Assembly: GCA_031423615.1 (NCBI GenBank)
Contig: JANPFV010000082.1
Coordinates: 9,771 to 73,770, forward strand
Length of the DNA: 64,000 nt
Reading direction: 5' to 3'
DNA from: JADLGJ01 sp031423615
GTDB taxonomy: Bacteria > Omnitrophota > Gorgyraeia > Zapsychrales > JANLHA01
How positions within the stretch are numbered: position 1 is the first letter of the stretch; the number at the start of each line of letters is the position of its first letter. The translations under genes and the position numbers were made by a program. The notes below the pieces were generated by a model. That model was not told the DNA's origin and made no database searches. It saw only the letters and a list, made by a program, of their open reading frames with translations. Of the stretch, positions 16,424 to 24,495 are shown one piece after another.

Positions 16424-17163
16424 GCCATTTCTTTCCGTTCTTTGAAAAACTTTCCCGTCGGGCCACTGTCCGGCGCTGTGGCCAGCCAAATCGCGGTGTC
16501 TGCTCCTTCTTCGACACTTAAAGGAGCTTGCGGACCTCCCATCTGAGTCTTGACCCAACCCGGAGACATACTATTAACGAGAATATTAAACTCCTTTAAC
16601 TCGTGAGAAAACATCCGCGTTAAAACATTCAGCGCGGTTTTTGACAATCGATAGGCGGGATAACCGCCCTGCATATCGGTCAGCTGGCCCAGGCCGCTGG
16701 ACACATTGACAATGCGGCCGTAATTATTTTTCTTCATGAGCGGAATAAGAGCCTGGCACATTAATAAGGGACCGTAGACATTGGTCGTCAAAGCTTTATT
16801 GATGGTTTCAATCTTGACATGCAGGGCGCTGGAATCCGTCTCACCGCTCGCATTCCCGGAAAGAGAATCGGGAAAAATACCGGCATTGTTAACGAGAATG
16901 TCACAACGGCCAAATTCTTTTTCGACAAACTCGGCCAATTGCATGATGCTCCCCGCATGATCGACGTCCAGCTCGTGAAAACGCACAGCCAATTCCTGCT
17001 TTTGTAATTTTTCAGCGGCCGCCAAGCCTTGGGCTTTGTCACGGCAGGATAAAATGACCAACATCCCCTTCGCGGCCAATTGCCGACAAATCTCCAACCC
17101 AATGCCGCGGTTACTGCCCGTCACAACAGCCACACGTTCTTTTAACAGGGAAGTGTTTTTCAT
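16417..17163 (-). CDS. Short-chain dehydrogenase/reductase (SDR)
   Basis: The 248-residue protein is a classical SDR: cofactor loop TGSNRGIG (15-22), NNAG (92-95), catalytic serine near 155-156 ('NVSSGLGQL'), and Y171-x3-K175. The arrangement ('SRDKAQG', 'INKALTTNVYGPLLMCQALIPLM') resembles the carbonyl-reductase branch. NADPH preference is likely from 'SCRDK' after beta-2. The substrate is unknown. It overlaps the Nudix gene (ATGA) and the YgfZ-like gene, so the three are translated as a unit. Confidence 0.88.
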   Translation of the reverse strand: MKNTSLLKERVAVVTGSNRGIGLEICRQLAAKGMLVILSCRDKAQGLAAAEKLQKQELAVRFHELDVDHAGSIMQLAEFVEKEFGRCDILVNNAGIFPDSLSGNASGETDSSALHVKIETINKALTTNVYGPLLMCQALIPLMKKNNYGRIVNVSSGLGQLTDMQGGYPAYRLSKTALNVLTRMFSHELKEFNILVNSMSPGWVKTQMGGPQAPLSVEEGADTAIWLATAPDSGPTGKFFKERKEMAW

Positions 17164-17936
17164 TTAGCCGCCCTCTTTCTCCCCCGAAAGTTTAAATAAT
17201 CACAAAGAATGTCCTTATGATCAAATGCAAAATTACAATCCCGAATCTCATTGAGAGAAATGACGCGCGCGCCTTGGGCGTCATCACCCGAACGCAACAC
17301 CCCTTTTCCTTGCGCGGTAAAAACCATGGAAATGGTTTGAAAGCGCGGGTCCCGCCGCGGATCGGAATAAGCATGGAATTGTCTTAAGTTTTCTAATTTT
17401 AAATTGGTCTCTTCCTTGGCTTCCCGGATGGCTGCGCTCTCCAAGGTTTCTCCCCTATCGACAAAGCCTCCGGGCAACGCCAATCCATAGGGAGGATTGG
17501 TCCGCTCAATGACCACAATACCGCCGCGATAGGCAATGATCATGTCCACCGTAACATAAGGACCGCAACCTAAACTTTCCTGCACATGATGAAGGTAACT
17601 GTACACCTGCTTTTTAAATAAAATAAAAGTCTTTTTATCCTCGACAGCTAAAACCATTTCCTTTAAAACGCCGGGGAAAGCGCGACAAAAGCGCAAAATC
17701 TCCTGCGAAACGATTTTGGCAACACCCACAGCCGGAAAATCTTTTAGATTGCTCACAAAAAAAACCACTTTAATTCTTTTCCCTCTTTTCGCCGTGTTAA
17801 AAACATTGCGAAAAGTTTTACGAACTGAAAGCTCCGTCGGACAGCTGGGGAATTTTGTGGCGATAAAATCCGGGTCTCGCGATATTTTTTGAAAATCGCC
17901 TTTGATAATTTTAAATTGCGTCGATTGGATTAACAT
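17160..17936 (-). CDS. Nudix hydrolase with N-terminal macro-like domain
   Basis: The 258-residue protein has a C-terminal Nudix domain with box G-x5-E-x7-REAKEE at 156-179 ('GGFVDRGETLESAAIREAKE'), where the residue after EE-T is N rather than the usual G. The N-terminal 115 residues look like the second half of a macro domain: 'FPAVGVAKIVSQEILRFCR' followed by 'LKEMVLAVEDKKTFILFKKQ' matches the alpha/beta pattern of that fold. Macro domains bind ADP-ribose and Nudix enzymes often cleave it, so ADP-ribose-type nucleotide housekeeping is a reasonable inference. The Nudix part is certain; the macro part is tentative. Confidence 0.85.
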   Translation of the reverse strand: MLIQSTQFKIIKGDFQKISRDPDFIATKFPSCPTELSVRKTFRNVFNTAKRGKRIKVVFFVSNLKDFPAVGVAKIVSQEILRFCRAFPGVLKEMVLAVEDKKTFILFKKQVYSYLHHVQESLGCGPYVTVDMIIAYRGGIVVIERTNPPYGLALPGGFVDRGETLESAAIREAKEETNLKLENLRQFHAYSDPRRDPRFQTISMVFTAQGKGVLRSGDDAQGARVISLNEIRDCNFAFDHKDILCDYLNFRGRKRAAK

Positions 17937-17940
17937 TTCT

Positions 17941-18642
17941 TCAAGGTTTACGTTGTTTGATCAAAACATTGATCCGCGCAATCAATTCCGCAAACATATC
18001 ATCTCCCTGCCGGACCGTAAGGGCTTTGCCGGATCTCCCGTCGATAACTTTATCTAAATCCCGCAGCACACGCTCATAAGGGCCCAGGACTTTGTTGCTG
18101 ATTTTATAAGCCCAATAAAACAGCACAAAAATCGCAAAAATAACCGCCATTCCAGCCAGGATGATAAGAATTTTTTGCGGGTCAATACTTTGGCCGGTAA
18201 TTCGGGAATCCGGAGCATAATCCCGCATTCCAAAGTATTGATAGGCAAACAAGAAAGCCACACCGACGGAGAAAAACAAGGCCAATCCGGCCAGCACGCT
18301 GGGAAGGATCACTTTCTCTTTTTTTACAATAATTTTCCCTGAGGAAACATCCGCTCCCACGGCGGGAAAGGAATCTTTGACCTGATGGTTGACCAAAACG
18401 ATAGCGATCAGGCTTAAAACCACCGCACCGGCGTTGGCCAGAATTAAAAACAGCGAATTGCGGCCCGGGCACTCGGTCAAAAGAATGCTTTCGACCGTCG
18501 AACTTTGCGGGAAAAAGAAAATCGCGTAACACATAGCCACGAAAAAAACCACGGTCAGCAAACACGCGACATAAAAAGGTTTTAGGACCCGCAGTTGAAA
18601 CTTATTCAGTTCTAAAATTCCCCGCTTTACTTTTTCTGTCAT
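17941..18642 (-). CDS. Membrane protein with HAMP-like C-terminal segment
   Basis: The 233-residue protein has four predicted membrane segments (about 23-44, 63-84, 111-137, 158-179) and a cytoplasmic C-terminal stretch 'GPYERVLRDLDKVIDGRSG', then 'LTVRQGDDMFAELIARINVL'. That stretch has the heptad pattern and central hinge of a HAMP or HAMP-like helix pair, but no kinase or methyl-accepting domain follows. Function is unknown; such proteins occur as small membrane regulators. It lies 4 bp upstream of the Nudix gene in the same operon. Confidence 0.75.
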   Translation of the reverse strand: MTEKVKRGILELNKFQLRVLKPFYVACLLTVVFFVAMCYAIFFFPQSSTVESILLTECPGRNSLFLILANAGAVVLSLIAIVLVNHQVKDSFPAVGADVSSGKIIVKKEKVILPSVLAGLALFFSVGVAFLFAYQYFGMRDYAPDSRITGQSIDPQKILIILAGMAVIFAIFVLFYWAYKISNKVLGPYERVLRDLDKVIDGRSGKALTVRQGDDMFAELIARINVLIKQRKP

Positions 18643-18654
18643 AGGGCCTCCCGT

Positions 18655-20085
18655 TTAAACTTTCTCTGCGATCCTTCTGGCCAACGCCAAAGCCTCAGAT
18701 TTGCTTGTGATCTGACCCGTAGCCTGGGCCTCCTGCACCTCTTGAAGGATTTTACCAAAAATCGGTCCGGGTTTGATTTTCAATTTCTTGATCACATCAT
18801 GCCCGTTGATAAGACAAACAAAAGGCTTTTCCTTCTTCAACGCAAAAAACTTTTTTACCAAGCCCACGCACACCTCTTCATGATGTTTCTCGTCTATCTT
18901 AGTTGACAAAGGTCCGCGGGTGGAGCGTTGGTCGGCTATGGACAAAAGCGCGATAGACGCGGCCTCATCCTTGGTATCACGAAAATAACGGAAAATCGCC
19001 CGCTCACTGGGATTTTTAAAATTGGCCAGATACCCCGGGCGCAAATGCCATAACACCGCATTTTCAAGAATCATTCGTTCCCGGCCCGACAGCAAAAGCA
19101 ATTTGGCCACGGAGTGCACAATGTCTTGGCCGACATGCTCATGCCCATGAAAGGACATCCGGTCTTTTTCTTTTTTCCGGGTCTGAGGTTTCCCGATATC
19201 ATGAAGCAAGGCGGCCAGTTTAAGAATTCCCCGCCGGGTACGACCTCCGGCCAAACTCTCATTGAGATACTCAACAACATCCGGGTCATCTTGATATTGA
19301 TCAAAAACCCCTTCCAGTTGTTTGACCGTTTCCAAAGAATGCGGCCAAACATCCAAATGGTGATAGCCCCCCTGGGTCACCCGGTACATAACGGTAATCT
19401 GGGGAATGACTTTTTCTAGCAAACCCATTGTGTCCATAGCCGCCAGATTTTCGGCCGCCGCCGAAGATTGTAAAACTTTAAACAATTCTTCGAGGATGCG
19501 TTCGCGGGCGACTTTGCGTAATAAATCTTTATCTTTCTTGATCTGGGCCAAAGTCTTGGGTTCGATATTAAATCCCAGTTGCGCCCGCAAGCTGTAGGCT
19601 CGCATCAAGCGCAAAGGGTCTTCCTTAAATGTTTTCGTCGAAACCATCTTCAAACGTTTGGCCTTAAGATCCTTGGTTCCGCCGAGAAAATCGGTGATGG
19701 ATGTTGCAAAATCATCGGTGAGGATAAGATCGTTGAGCTTTACAGCAAGGGTATTGATGGTAAAGTCGCGGTGAGAAATATCGGCTTTGAGCGTCGCAGC
19801 GCGAAAGTCGGCAAAATCATAGGTCTCAATTTTATCGCCCTGTTTTTTGACCACTCGGGCGCACCCGCGTTCTTTGTCCAGGACGACAAAGGCGCCTTTG
19901 ATCTGTTTGGCAAACGTCCGCGAAAAGGACAGTGCATCTTTAGCCATCGCGAAGTCAAAATCATTTCCGTTTTTACCCAAAAGGGCATCGCGCAAAAAAC
20001 CGCCCACAAGAAAAAGATCCATGTTTTTCTGTCGGCTCAATTTTTGCAAAGAAACCAAAAACGGATATTCAGCCAGAGTGGGCAT
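18655..20085 (-). CDS. CCA tRNA nucleotidyltransferase / poly(A) polymerase family protein with HD domain
   Basis: The 476-residue protein has the class II nucleotidyltransferase head: VGGFLRD (27-33), metal-binding D42-x-D44 in 'GNDFDFA', and 'RDFTINTLA' (R106, D107). A helical body ('EDPLRLMRAYSLRAQLGF') and an HD phosphohydrolase domain (H295-D296, 'LLHDIGKPQTRK', 'HGHEHVGQ') follow. It most likely adds CCA to tRNA 3' ends; both intact tRNAs in this window lack encoded CCA and need it. Some family members add only A or CC, so the exact specificity is open. Confidence 0.9.
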   Translation of the reverse strand: MPTLAEYPFLVSLQKLSRQKNMDLFLVGGFLRDALLGKNGNDFDFAMAKDALSFSRTFAKQIKGAFVVLDKERGCARVVKKQGDKIETYDFADFRAATLKADISHRDFTINTLAVKLNDLILTDDFATSITDFLGGTKDLKAKRLKMVSTKTFKEDPLRLMRAYSLRAQLGFNIEPKTLAQIKKDKDLLRKVARERILEELFKVLQSSAAAENLAAMDTMGLLEKVIPQITVMYRVTQGGYHHLDVWPHSLETVKQLEGVFDQYQDDPDVVEYLNESLAGGRTRRGILKLAALLHDIGKPQTRKKEKDRMSFHGHEHVGQDIVHSVAKLLLLSGRERMILENAVLWHLRPGYLANFKNPSERAIFRYFRDTKDEAASIALLSIADQRSTRGPLSTKIDEKHHEEVCVGLVKKFFALKKEKPFVCLINGHDVIKKLKIKPGPIFGKILQEVQEAQATGQITSKSEALALARRIAEKV

Positions 20086-20093
20086 GGAAAAGA

Positions 20094-20504
20094 TTATTCC
20101 GCGGCACTAAAGATTGAGGCCTTCTTTAAAACTTCCTCATCCACAAAAATGGGAGCACGGGCGCGCACGGCCAAGGCTACACCGTCGGAAGGCCGAGCAT
20201 CGACGGTTTTGATTTTACCGTCAGCGGTTTTTAAGAGGACCTTGGCATGAAACGTGCTGTTGACAAGTTTATCGATGACCAGTTGATCGACTTTCGCACC
20301 CAGGCTTTCGATGGTCAGGTACAAAAGATCGTGCGTCAAAGGGCGGGGGGTTTCCACATTGGACAATTTCATTTTTATACTGGAAGCCTCTAAAAAACCG
20401 ATAACGATCGGGAACTGGCGCTCGCCGTTTTTTTCCCTGAGAACGATGATCTGGTCCTGACGTTTTTCATCAATGATAATCTTACTCAGTTCGACTTGGA
20501 TCAT
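20094..20504 (-). CDS. Bifunctional nuclease (BFN/DUF151) family protein
   Basis: This 136-residue protein matches the DUF151/bifunctional nuclease family through 'LREKNGERQFPIVIGFLEA', 'RPLTHDLL', 'VNSTFHAKVLL' and 'VDARPSDGVALAVRARAPIFV'. Members have reported RNase and DNase activity in plants, and structural homologues are common in bacteria and archaea. No signal peptide. It lies between nrdR (4 bp upstream) and the nucleotidyltransferase gene (8 bp downstream). Confidence 0.88.
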   Translation of the reverse strand: MIQVELSKIIIDEKRQDQIIVLREKNGERQFPIVIGFLEASSIKMKLSNVETPRPLTHDLLYLTIESLGAKVDQLVIDKLVNSTFHAKVLLKTADGKIKTVDARPSDGVALAVRARAPIFVDEEVLKKASIFSAAE

Positions 20505-20508
20505 ATCC

Positions 20509-20991
20509 TTACACTCCCTTTTTCTTTAAGGAGGATTTTTCTCGCTCCAGAATAACTTTTAATTCATTCATAAACTGATTGACGTCGCGAAATTGTCGGT
20601 AAACCGATGCGAAGCGCACATAAGCGACTTCGTCCAGCGAAGCCAATTTCTCCATAATGATCTCGCCGATGGCCGTAGCACTGACTTCCCGTTCATATTT
20701 CTTTTGCAGGATCCTTTCAATTTCCGACGTCATCTGCTCAATCTTGTCGACACTGATCGGCCGCTTTTCGCACGCCTTGACAAGGCCGGAAATAATCTTT
20801 GTACGGTCAAACGGCTGACGGCGATTGTCGCGCTTGATCACCATCAAAGGCACTTGCTCGATATATTCGTATGTGGTAAAACGTTTCTTGCATTTCAAAC
20901 ATTCTCGTCGGCGGCGGATGGACTTTCCTTCCGCGCTCAAACGCGAATCAACGACCTTTGTTTCTTTATAGTGGCAGGAAGGACATTTCAT
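20509..20991 (-). CDS. nrdR: Transcriptional repressor NrdR
   Basis: NrdR represses ribonucleotide reductase genes in response to ATP/dATP. The 160-residue protein has the N-terminal zinc ribbon (C3, C6, C31, C34: MKCPSCHYKE / RECLKCKKRF) and an ATP-cone domain ('MVIKRDNRRQPFDRTKIISG', 'VDKIEQMTSEIE', 'VAYVRFASVYRQF'). The length is typical. It follows glyA by 15 bp. No nrd gene is present in the window, so its targets lie elsewhere. Confidence 0.96.
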   Translation of the reverse strand: MKCPSCHYKETKVVDSRLSAEGKSIRRRRECLKCKKRFTTYEYIEQVPLMVIKRDNRRQPFDRTKIISGLVKACEKRPISVDKIEQMTSEIERILQKKYEREVSATAIGEIIMEKLASLDEVAYVRFASVYRQFRDVNQFMNELKVILEREKSSLKKKGV

Positions 20992-21006
20992 AAATAAAAA
21001 TCCAAT

Positions 21007-22245
21007 CTAGAGATTCGGATACAACGGGAAGGCCTTGGTCAATTCTAAAACGACCTGTTTGACCTCCTTTAACTTGTCCTCATTTGCATGATTGACAATC
21101 GCCCCGTCAATCAACTTCGCCACGTCCTCCATTTGCGCTTCTTTCATTCCGCGCGTCGTCAACGCCGGGGTGCCGATCCGGATCCCGCTGGTCACCATGG
21201 GGCTGGCCGGATCAAAGGGGATCAAGTTTTTATTGACGGTGATATTCACTTTATCGAGAATCTCCGACGCATCCTTTCCGGTGACATTTTTGGGACGAAG
21301 GTCGACCATAAAAAGATGGTTGTCGGTCCCGCCGGTGACGATGCGAAAACCCCGTTTTCCCAATTCCGCCGCAAGCGTCCGGCAATTCTTTAAAATCTGC
21401 GCTTGGTACTCCTTAAATTCAGGTTGTAACGCTTCTTTAAAAGAAACCGCTTTGGCCGCGATCACATGCATTAAAGGACCGCCCTGAAGGCCGGGAAAAA
21501 CATTGGTGTCAATCTTTTTGGCGAATTCGGCCCGACAAAGAATCATTCCGCCGCGCGGACCACGCAAGGTTTTGTGCGTCGTCGTAGTGACAAATTCGGC
21601 GTAGGGCACGGGGTTAGGATGCAGGCCGGCCGCAACCAAACCCGCAAAATGGGCCATATCTACAAAAAGATAGGCTCCCACGGAATCACAAATCTCCCGA
21701 AACTTTTTAAAATCCCATGTCCGCGAATAGGCGGACGCGCCGGCAATGATCATTTTCGGCCTATGCTCTTTGGCCAACGCCGCGACTTCATTCATGTCGA
21801 TCATTTCTGTTTTGGGATCGACCTTGTAAGCGACCATGTTGTAAGTCTTGCCGGAAAAATTCATTTTATGCCCATGGGTCAAATGCCCCCCGCACGCCAA
21901 GTCCAAACCTAAAACCGTATCACCCGGATTGGCCGCAACATTGTACACGGCATTATTGGCCTGCGAACCAGAATGGGGCTGAACATTAACGTGCTCGGCA
22001 CCAAAAATTTGTTTGGCGCGATCGATCGCCAATTGTTCAGCCACGTCGACAAATTCGCATCCGCCGTACCAGCGCCGGCCGGGATAACCTTCCGCATATT
22101 TATTGGTCAGAATCGATCCTTGCGCTTGGAGTACAGCTTGTGAAACAATATTCTCGGAAGCAATCAATTCCAAATTATTGCGCTGGCGAGCGAGTTCGTT
22201 TTCAATCGCTTTAAAAATTTCCGGATCCCTATGTTTTAAATCCAT
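21007..22245 (-). CDS. glyA: Serine hydroxymethyltransferase
   Basis: GlyA interconverts serine and glycine while charging tetrahydrofolate, feeding one-carbon units to purine synthesis. The 412-residue protein has 'NLELIASENIVSQAVLQAQGS', 'TNKYAEGYPGRRWYGGCE', 'MAHFAGLVAAG' and the PLP-lysine motif 'VTTTTHKTLRGPRGG'. The ATG at 22245 has a GAGAG site and fits the family; the frame is open to 22311, but that extension is encoded by a palindromic repeat (22264-22309). Placement next to rpiB and a Sua5-phosphatase gene resembles the Bacillus ywlC-ywlE-ywlF-glyA order. Confidence 0.97.
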   Translation of the reverse strand: MDLKHRDPEIFKAIENELARQRNNLELIASENIVSQAVLQAQGSILTNKYAEGYPGRRWYGGCEFVDVAEQLAIDRAKQIFGAEHVNVQPHSGSQANNAVYNVAANPGDTVLGLDLACGGHLTHGHKMNFSGKTYNMVAYKVDPKTEMIDMNEVAALAKEHRPKMIIAGASAYSRTWDFKKFREICDSVGAYLFVDMAHFAGLVAAGLHPNPVPYAEFVTTTTHKTLRGPRGGMILCRAEFAKKIDTNVFPGLQGGPLMHVIAAKAVSFKEALQPEFKEYQAQILKNCRTLAAELGKRGFRIVTGGTDNHLFMVDLRPKNVTGKDASEILDKVNITVNKNLIPFDPASPMVTSGIRIGTPALTTRGMKEAQMEDVAKLIDGAIVNHANEDKLKEVKQVVLELTKAFPLYPNL

Positions 22246-22263
22246 AACGTCTCTCTTTCTGAT

Positions 22264-22309
22264 GGGTCCCGACGCTGCGGGCGGCAGAATATTTCCCGGC
22301 GCGTCACCC
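22264..22309. repeat. Palindromic repeat family, copy A (internally deleted)
   Basis: This 46-bp copy reads GGGTCCCGACGCTGCGGG, then CGGCAGAATATTTCCC, then GGCGCGTCACCC. It matches both ends of copies B (44649-44724) and C (48851-48942) but lacks their middle part. It lies between the rpiB stop and the glyA ribosome site. Confidence 0.7.
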
Positions 22310-22313
22310 AAGC

Positions 22314-22763
22314 TTACAAATGTCTTTTTTCAATGGCTTTGATTTGTTTCACCCGGCGCAAATGCCGGCCGCCTTCAAATTCCGTCACCAGCCAAAATTT
22401 CACGATGTCTTCAATATCATTGTCATGAGTAAACTTGGCGCCCAGAACCAAAATATTCGCGTTATTATGCTGGCGGGACAAAATAGCAGCTTCTTTAGAA
22501 TAGCACAATGCCGCATACGCGCCGACCACCTTGTTTGCGGCAATCGAATGTCCTATTCCCGTCATACAGGCAAGGATCCCGCGGCTTCCCTTGGTTTTTA
22601 CAACCTGTTCGGCCACTTTTTCAGAAATAGGCGGATAATCGCACATGACCCCCGGCGCGAATGATCCGATATCGACGACAGTGTGGCCGAGCCTTTTTAA
22701 GAGAGGAATAATTTTGGCTTTCAGTTCAAACCCGCGATGATCACCGCCGATAAAAATTTTCAT
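22314..22763 (-). CDS. rpiB: Ribose 5-phosphate isomerase B
   Basis: RpiB interconverts ribose 5-phosphate and ribulose 5-phosphate, supplying the PRPP that starts purine synthesis. The protein of about 149 residues shows 'IFIGGDHRGFELKAKI', 'DYPPISEKVAEQV' and 'GILACMTGIGHSIAANKV'. The catalytic cysteine position of the family (GILICGTGIG) is kept as C in 'GILACMTG', with M replacing the usual G. The ATG at 22763 has an AAGGGA site. It lies 18 bp after the Sua5-phosphatase gene. Confidence 0.95.
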   Translation of the reverse strand: MKIFIGGDHRGFELKAKIIPLLKRLGHTVVDIGSFAPGVMCDYPPISEKVAEQVVKTKGSRGILACMTGIGHSIAANKVVGAYAALCYSKEAAILSRQHNNANILVLGAKFTHDNDIEDIVKFWLVTEFEGGRHLRRVKQIKAIEKRHL

Positions 22764-22781
22764 CAATGTCCCTTTTAACTT

Positions 22782-23846
22782 TTATAAAAGATTGACCAAC
22801 TTCGCTACCGCGGCCTTGATCATCGACGCACATTCTTCGTATGTTTCAAAAGATTTTCCCATGGGATCAGGAATGTCTAATTCTCCGTCGTAACCCGGCC
22901 GTTCCTGCAAAAACTCCCGCAATTGATACACTCTTTTCTCAACAGCGGGGACGCGTTCCAAGACCTGTTGACGGTGGCTGCGCGTCATGACCAGAATCAA
23001 ATCGGATTTGCGCAAAAGAATACTGTTGATCGGCTGCGATTGATGCCGGGAGGCGTCGATCCCTTCTTTTTTCAAAACACTCAGGGTCTCGGAACTGGCG
23101 GTGGTGTGAAAATAAACCGCAGTCCCGGCCGACGTCACATCAACATTCCCTTTTCCCTTCAGCATATCTTTTAAAAGATATTCCGCCATGACCGAACGGC
23201 AACTGTTTCCGGTACAAACAAACAACACCAGCTTTTTTTGGGTGATCCGGTCAACATCCGCCTGGGTGATGGGGCCTTGCCGCAGAATCACCGGCTTATC
23301 TTGGGTAAAATCAATGACCGATGAGGCCAAACCAAATTGGGCCTCTCCGCCGTCGATGGCGATATCGACGAGTCCATCAAGATCGTTGAGAGCCGCGGCG
23401 CATGTGGAAGGCGGATTATTGCCAGCAAAATTAGCCGACGGGGCCGCGACCGTACATTGCGATTCCTGCACTAAATTCAACGCGATTTTATGTTGCGGAA
23501 TGCGGACCCCGATCGTCCGGCCTTCTTCAAACGAAGGAACCACGACGGTCAGCGGACCCGGCCAGCATTCATCGATCAGCTTATAAACCTCAGGTGATTT
23601 CGTCGGCGTATAATTGGGCAAAAGTCCTTTTTGCGAAATATGGATCGAAAAGGGTTTGTCGCCGTCGCGCCTTTTGACTTCCCGCAATCGGGCCATGGCT
23701 TTGGGATTATTAAAGTCCGCGGCAATTCCGTAAACTGTCTCCGTCGGAAAAACAACCAACCCGCCATTGCGGATGATCGCCGCGCAACGGGCAATGCGGT
23801 CCATTTCCGGAAACTCGGGATTGATTTTAATAATTTGCGTTTTCAC
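22782..23846 (-). CDS. Sua5/YrdC/YwlC domain fused to low-molecular-weight protein tyrosine phosphatase
   Basis: Residues 1-200 form a YrdC/TsaC-like domain ('GGLVVFPTETVYGIAADF', 'KRRDGDKPFSIHI', 'WPGPLTVV', 'AAPSANFAGN'), which in TsaC makes threonylcarbamoyl-AMP for the t6A37 tRNA modification. Residues 205-354 form an LMW-PTP with the P-loop CTGNSCRS (C211) and the acid motif DPMG starting at D327. In Bacillus the same functions are separate neighbours (ywlC, ywlE). YwlE is a protein-arginine phosphatase; whether this domain acts on pTyr or pArg is not decidable here. The start is probably GTG at 23846 with an AGAG site. Confidence 0.92.
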   Translation of the reverse strand: MKTQIIKINPEFPEMDRIARCAAIIRNGGLVVFPTETVYGIAADFNNPKAMARLREVKRRDGDKPFSIHISQKGLLPNYTPTKSPEVYKLIDECWPGPLTVVVPSFEEGRTIGVRIPQHKIALNLVQESQCTVAAPSANFAGNNPPSTCAAALNDLDGLVDIAIDGGEAQFGLASSVIDFTQDKPVILRQGPITQADVDRITQKKLVLFVCTGNSCRSVMAEYLLKDMLKGKGNVDVTSAGTAVYFHTTASSETLSVLKKEGIDASRHQSQPINSILLRKSDLILVMTRSHRQQVLERVPAVEKRVYQLREFLQERPGYDGELDIPDPMGKSFETYEECASMIKAAVAKLVNLL

Positions 23847-23930
23847 ACGATCGCTCTCTAAAGTCTCATTTCACCTTGTTATTCCCCAATCTTCCCTGCG
23901 CCACTTGATCCACGTAATTTTCTTTCCCTT

Positions 23931-24404
23931 CTATCCTTCCAAAATCTTCTTTCGTTGATCCTCGGAAAAAGCATCGAGCTTTTTGGCGATGGTTTCATCG
24001 GCCACACCCAGAATACGCAAAGCCAACAAGGCCGCGTTCTTGGCGCCAGGCTTTCCGATCGCCAAAGCTCCGACGGGAACGCCCGGCGGCATTTGCACCG
24101 TTGAGAGCAAGGAATCCAAACCGTCCAGAACAGATTCAATCGGAACACCCAGTACCGGCAAATTGGTATGGGCCGCAACAACGCCCGCTAAAGCGGCTGA
24201 CCCGCCCGCTCCGCAAATGATCACTTGAATGCCTTTGGCTTTGGCGCTTTCAGCATACGCCGCGGTTTCGCGCGGTGTGCGGTGAGCTGATAGGACCTTG
24301 ATCTCATAACCCACCCCGAAATCTTTTAAAATTCTTGCCCCCTCTTCCATCGTCGGAAGATCGCTTTTACTGCCCATCATGATGGCGACTTTAATATGCT
24401 CCAT
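23931..24404 (-). CDS. purE: N5-carboxyaminoimidazole ribonucleotide mutase PurE
   Basis: PurE rearranges N5-CAIR to CAIR in purine synthesis. The 157-residue protein has the class I signature: 'VAIMMGSKSDLPTMEEGARIL', 'VLSAHRTPRETAAYAESA', 'VIICGAGGSAALAGVVAAHT', 'PVLGVPIES' and 'LLSTVQMPPGVPVGALAIGK'. No purK is present in this window. It is the last purine gene, 92 bp after purD, and that gap holds a degenerate copy of the palindromic repeat. Confidence 0.97.
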   Translation of the reverse strand: MEHIKVAIMMGSKSDLPTMEEGARILKDFGVGYEIKVLSAHRTPRETAAYAESAKAKGIQVIICGAGGSAALAGVVAAHTNLPVLGVPIESVLDGLDSLLSTVQMPPGVPVGALAIGKPGAKNAALLALRILGVADETIAKKLDAFSEDQRKKILEG

Positions 24405-24423
24405 TTTATCTCCCTTTTCAAAT

Positions 24424-24491
24424 CAGGTCTTGTCGCTGGGATCCTGGCGTCCTTACTTTCTTCCGGACAAAAAAATCCTGCGCGCCCCCTG
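24424..24491. repeat. Possible degenerate copy D of the palindromic repeat family
   Basis: The left end CAGGTCTTGTCGCTGGGA resembles GGGTTCTGTCGCTGCGGG of copy B and is followed by GGCGTCCT, like CCGTCCT in B. The right end TGCGCGCCCCCTG resembles TGCGCCACCCGC. Similarity is partial, so this may be chance or decay. Confidence 0.35.
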
Positions 24492-24495
24492 TGCT

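Noticed and set aside
15881..16546. 221-codon plus-strand frame opposite the YgfZ-like gene
   Set aside because: Shadow of the YgfZ-like gene with its KGCFLGQE motif.
22246..22311. N-terminal extension of GlyA
   Set aside because: The extra residues are encoded by palindromic repeat copy A, and the ATG at 22245 has a better ribosome site.
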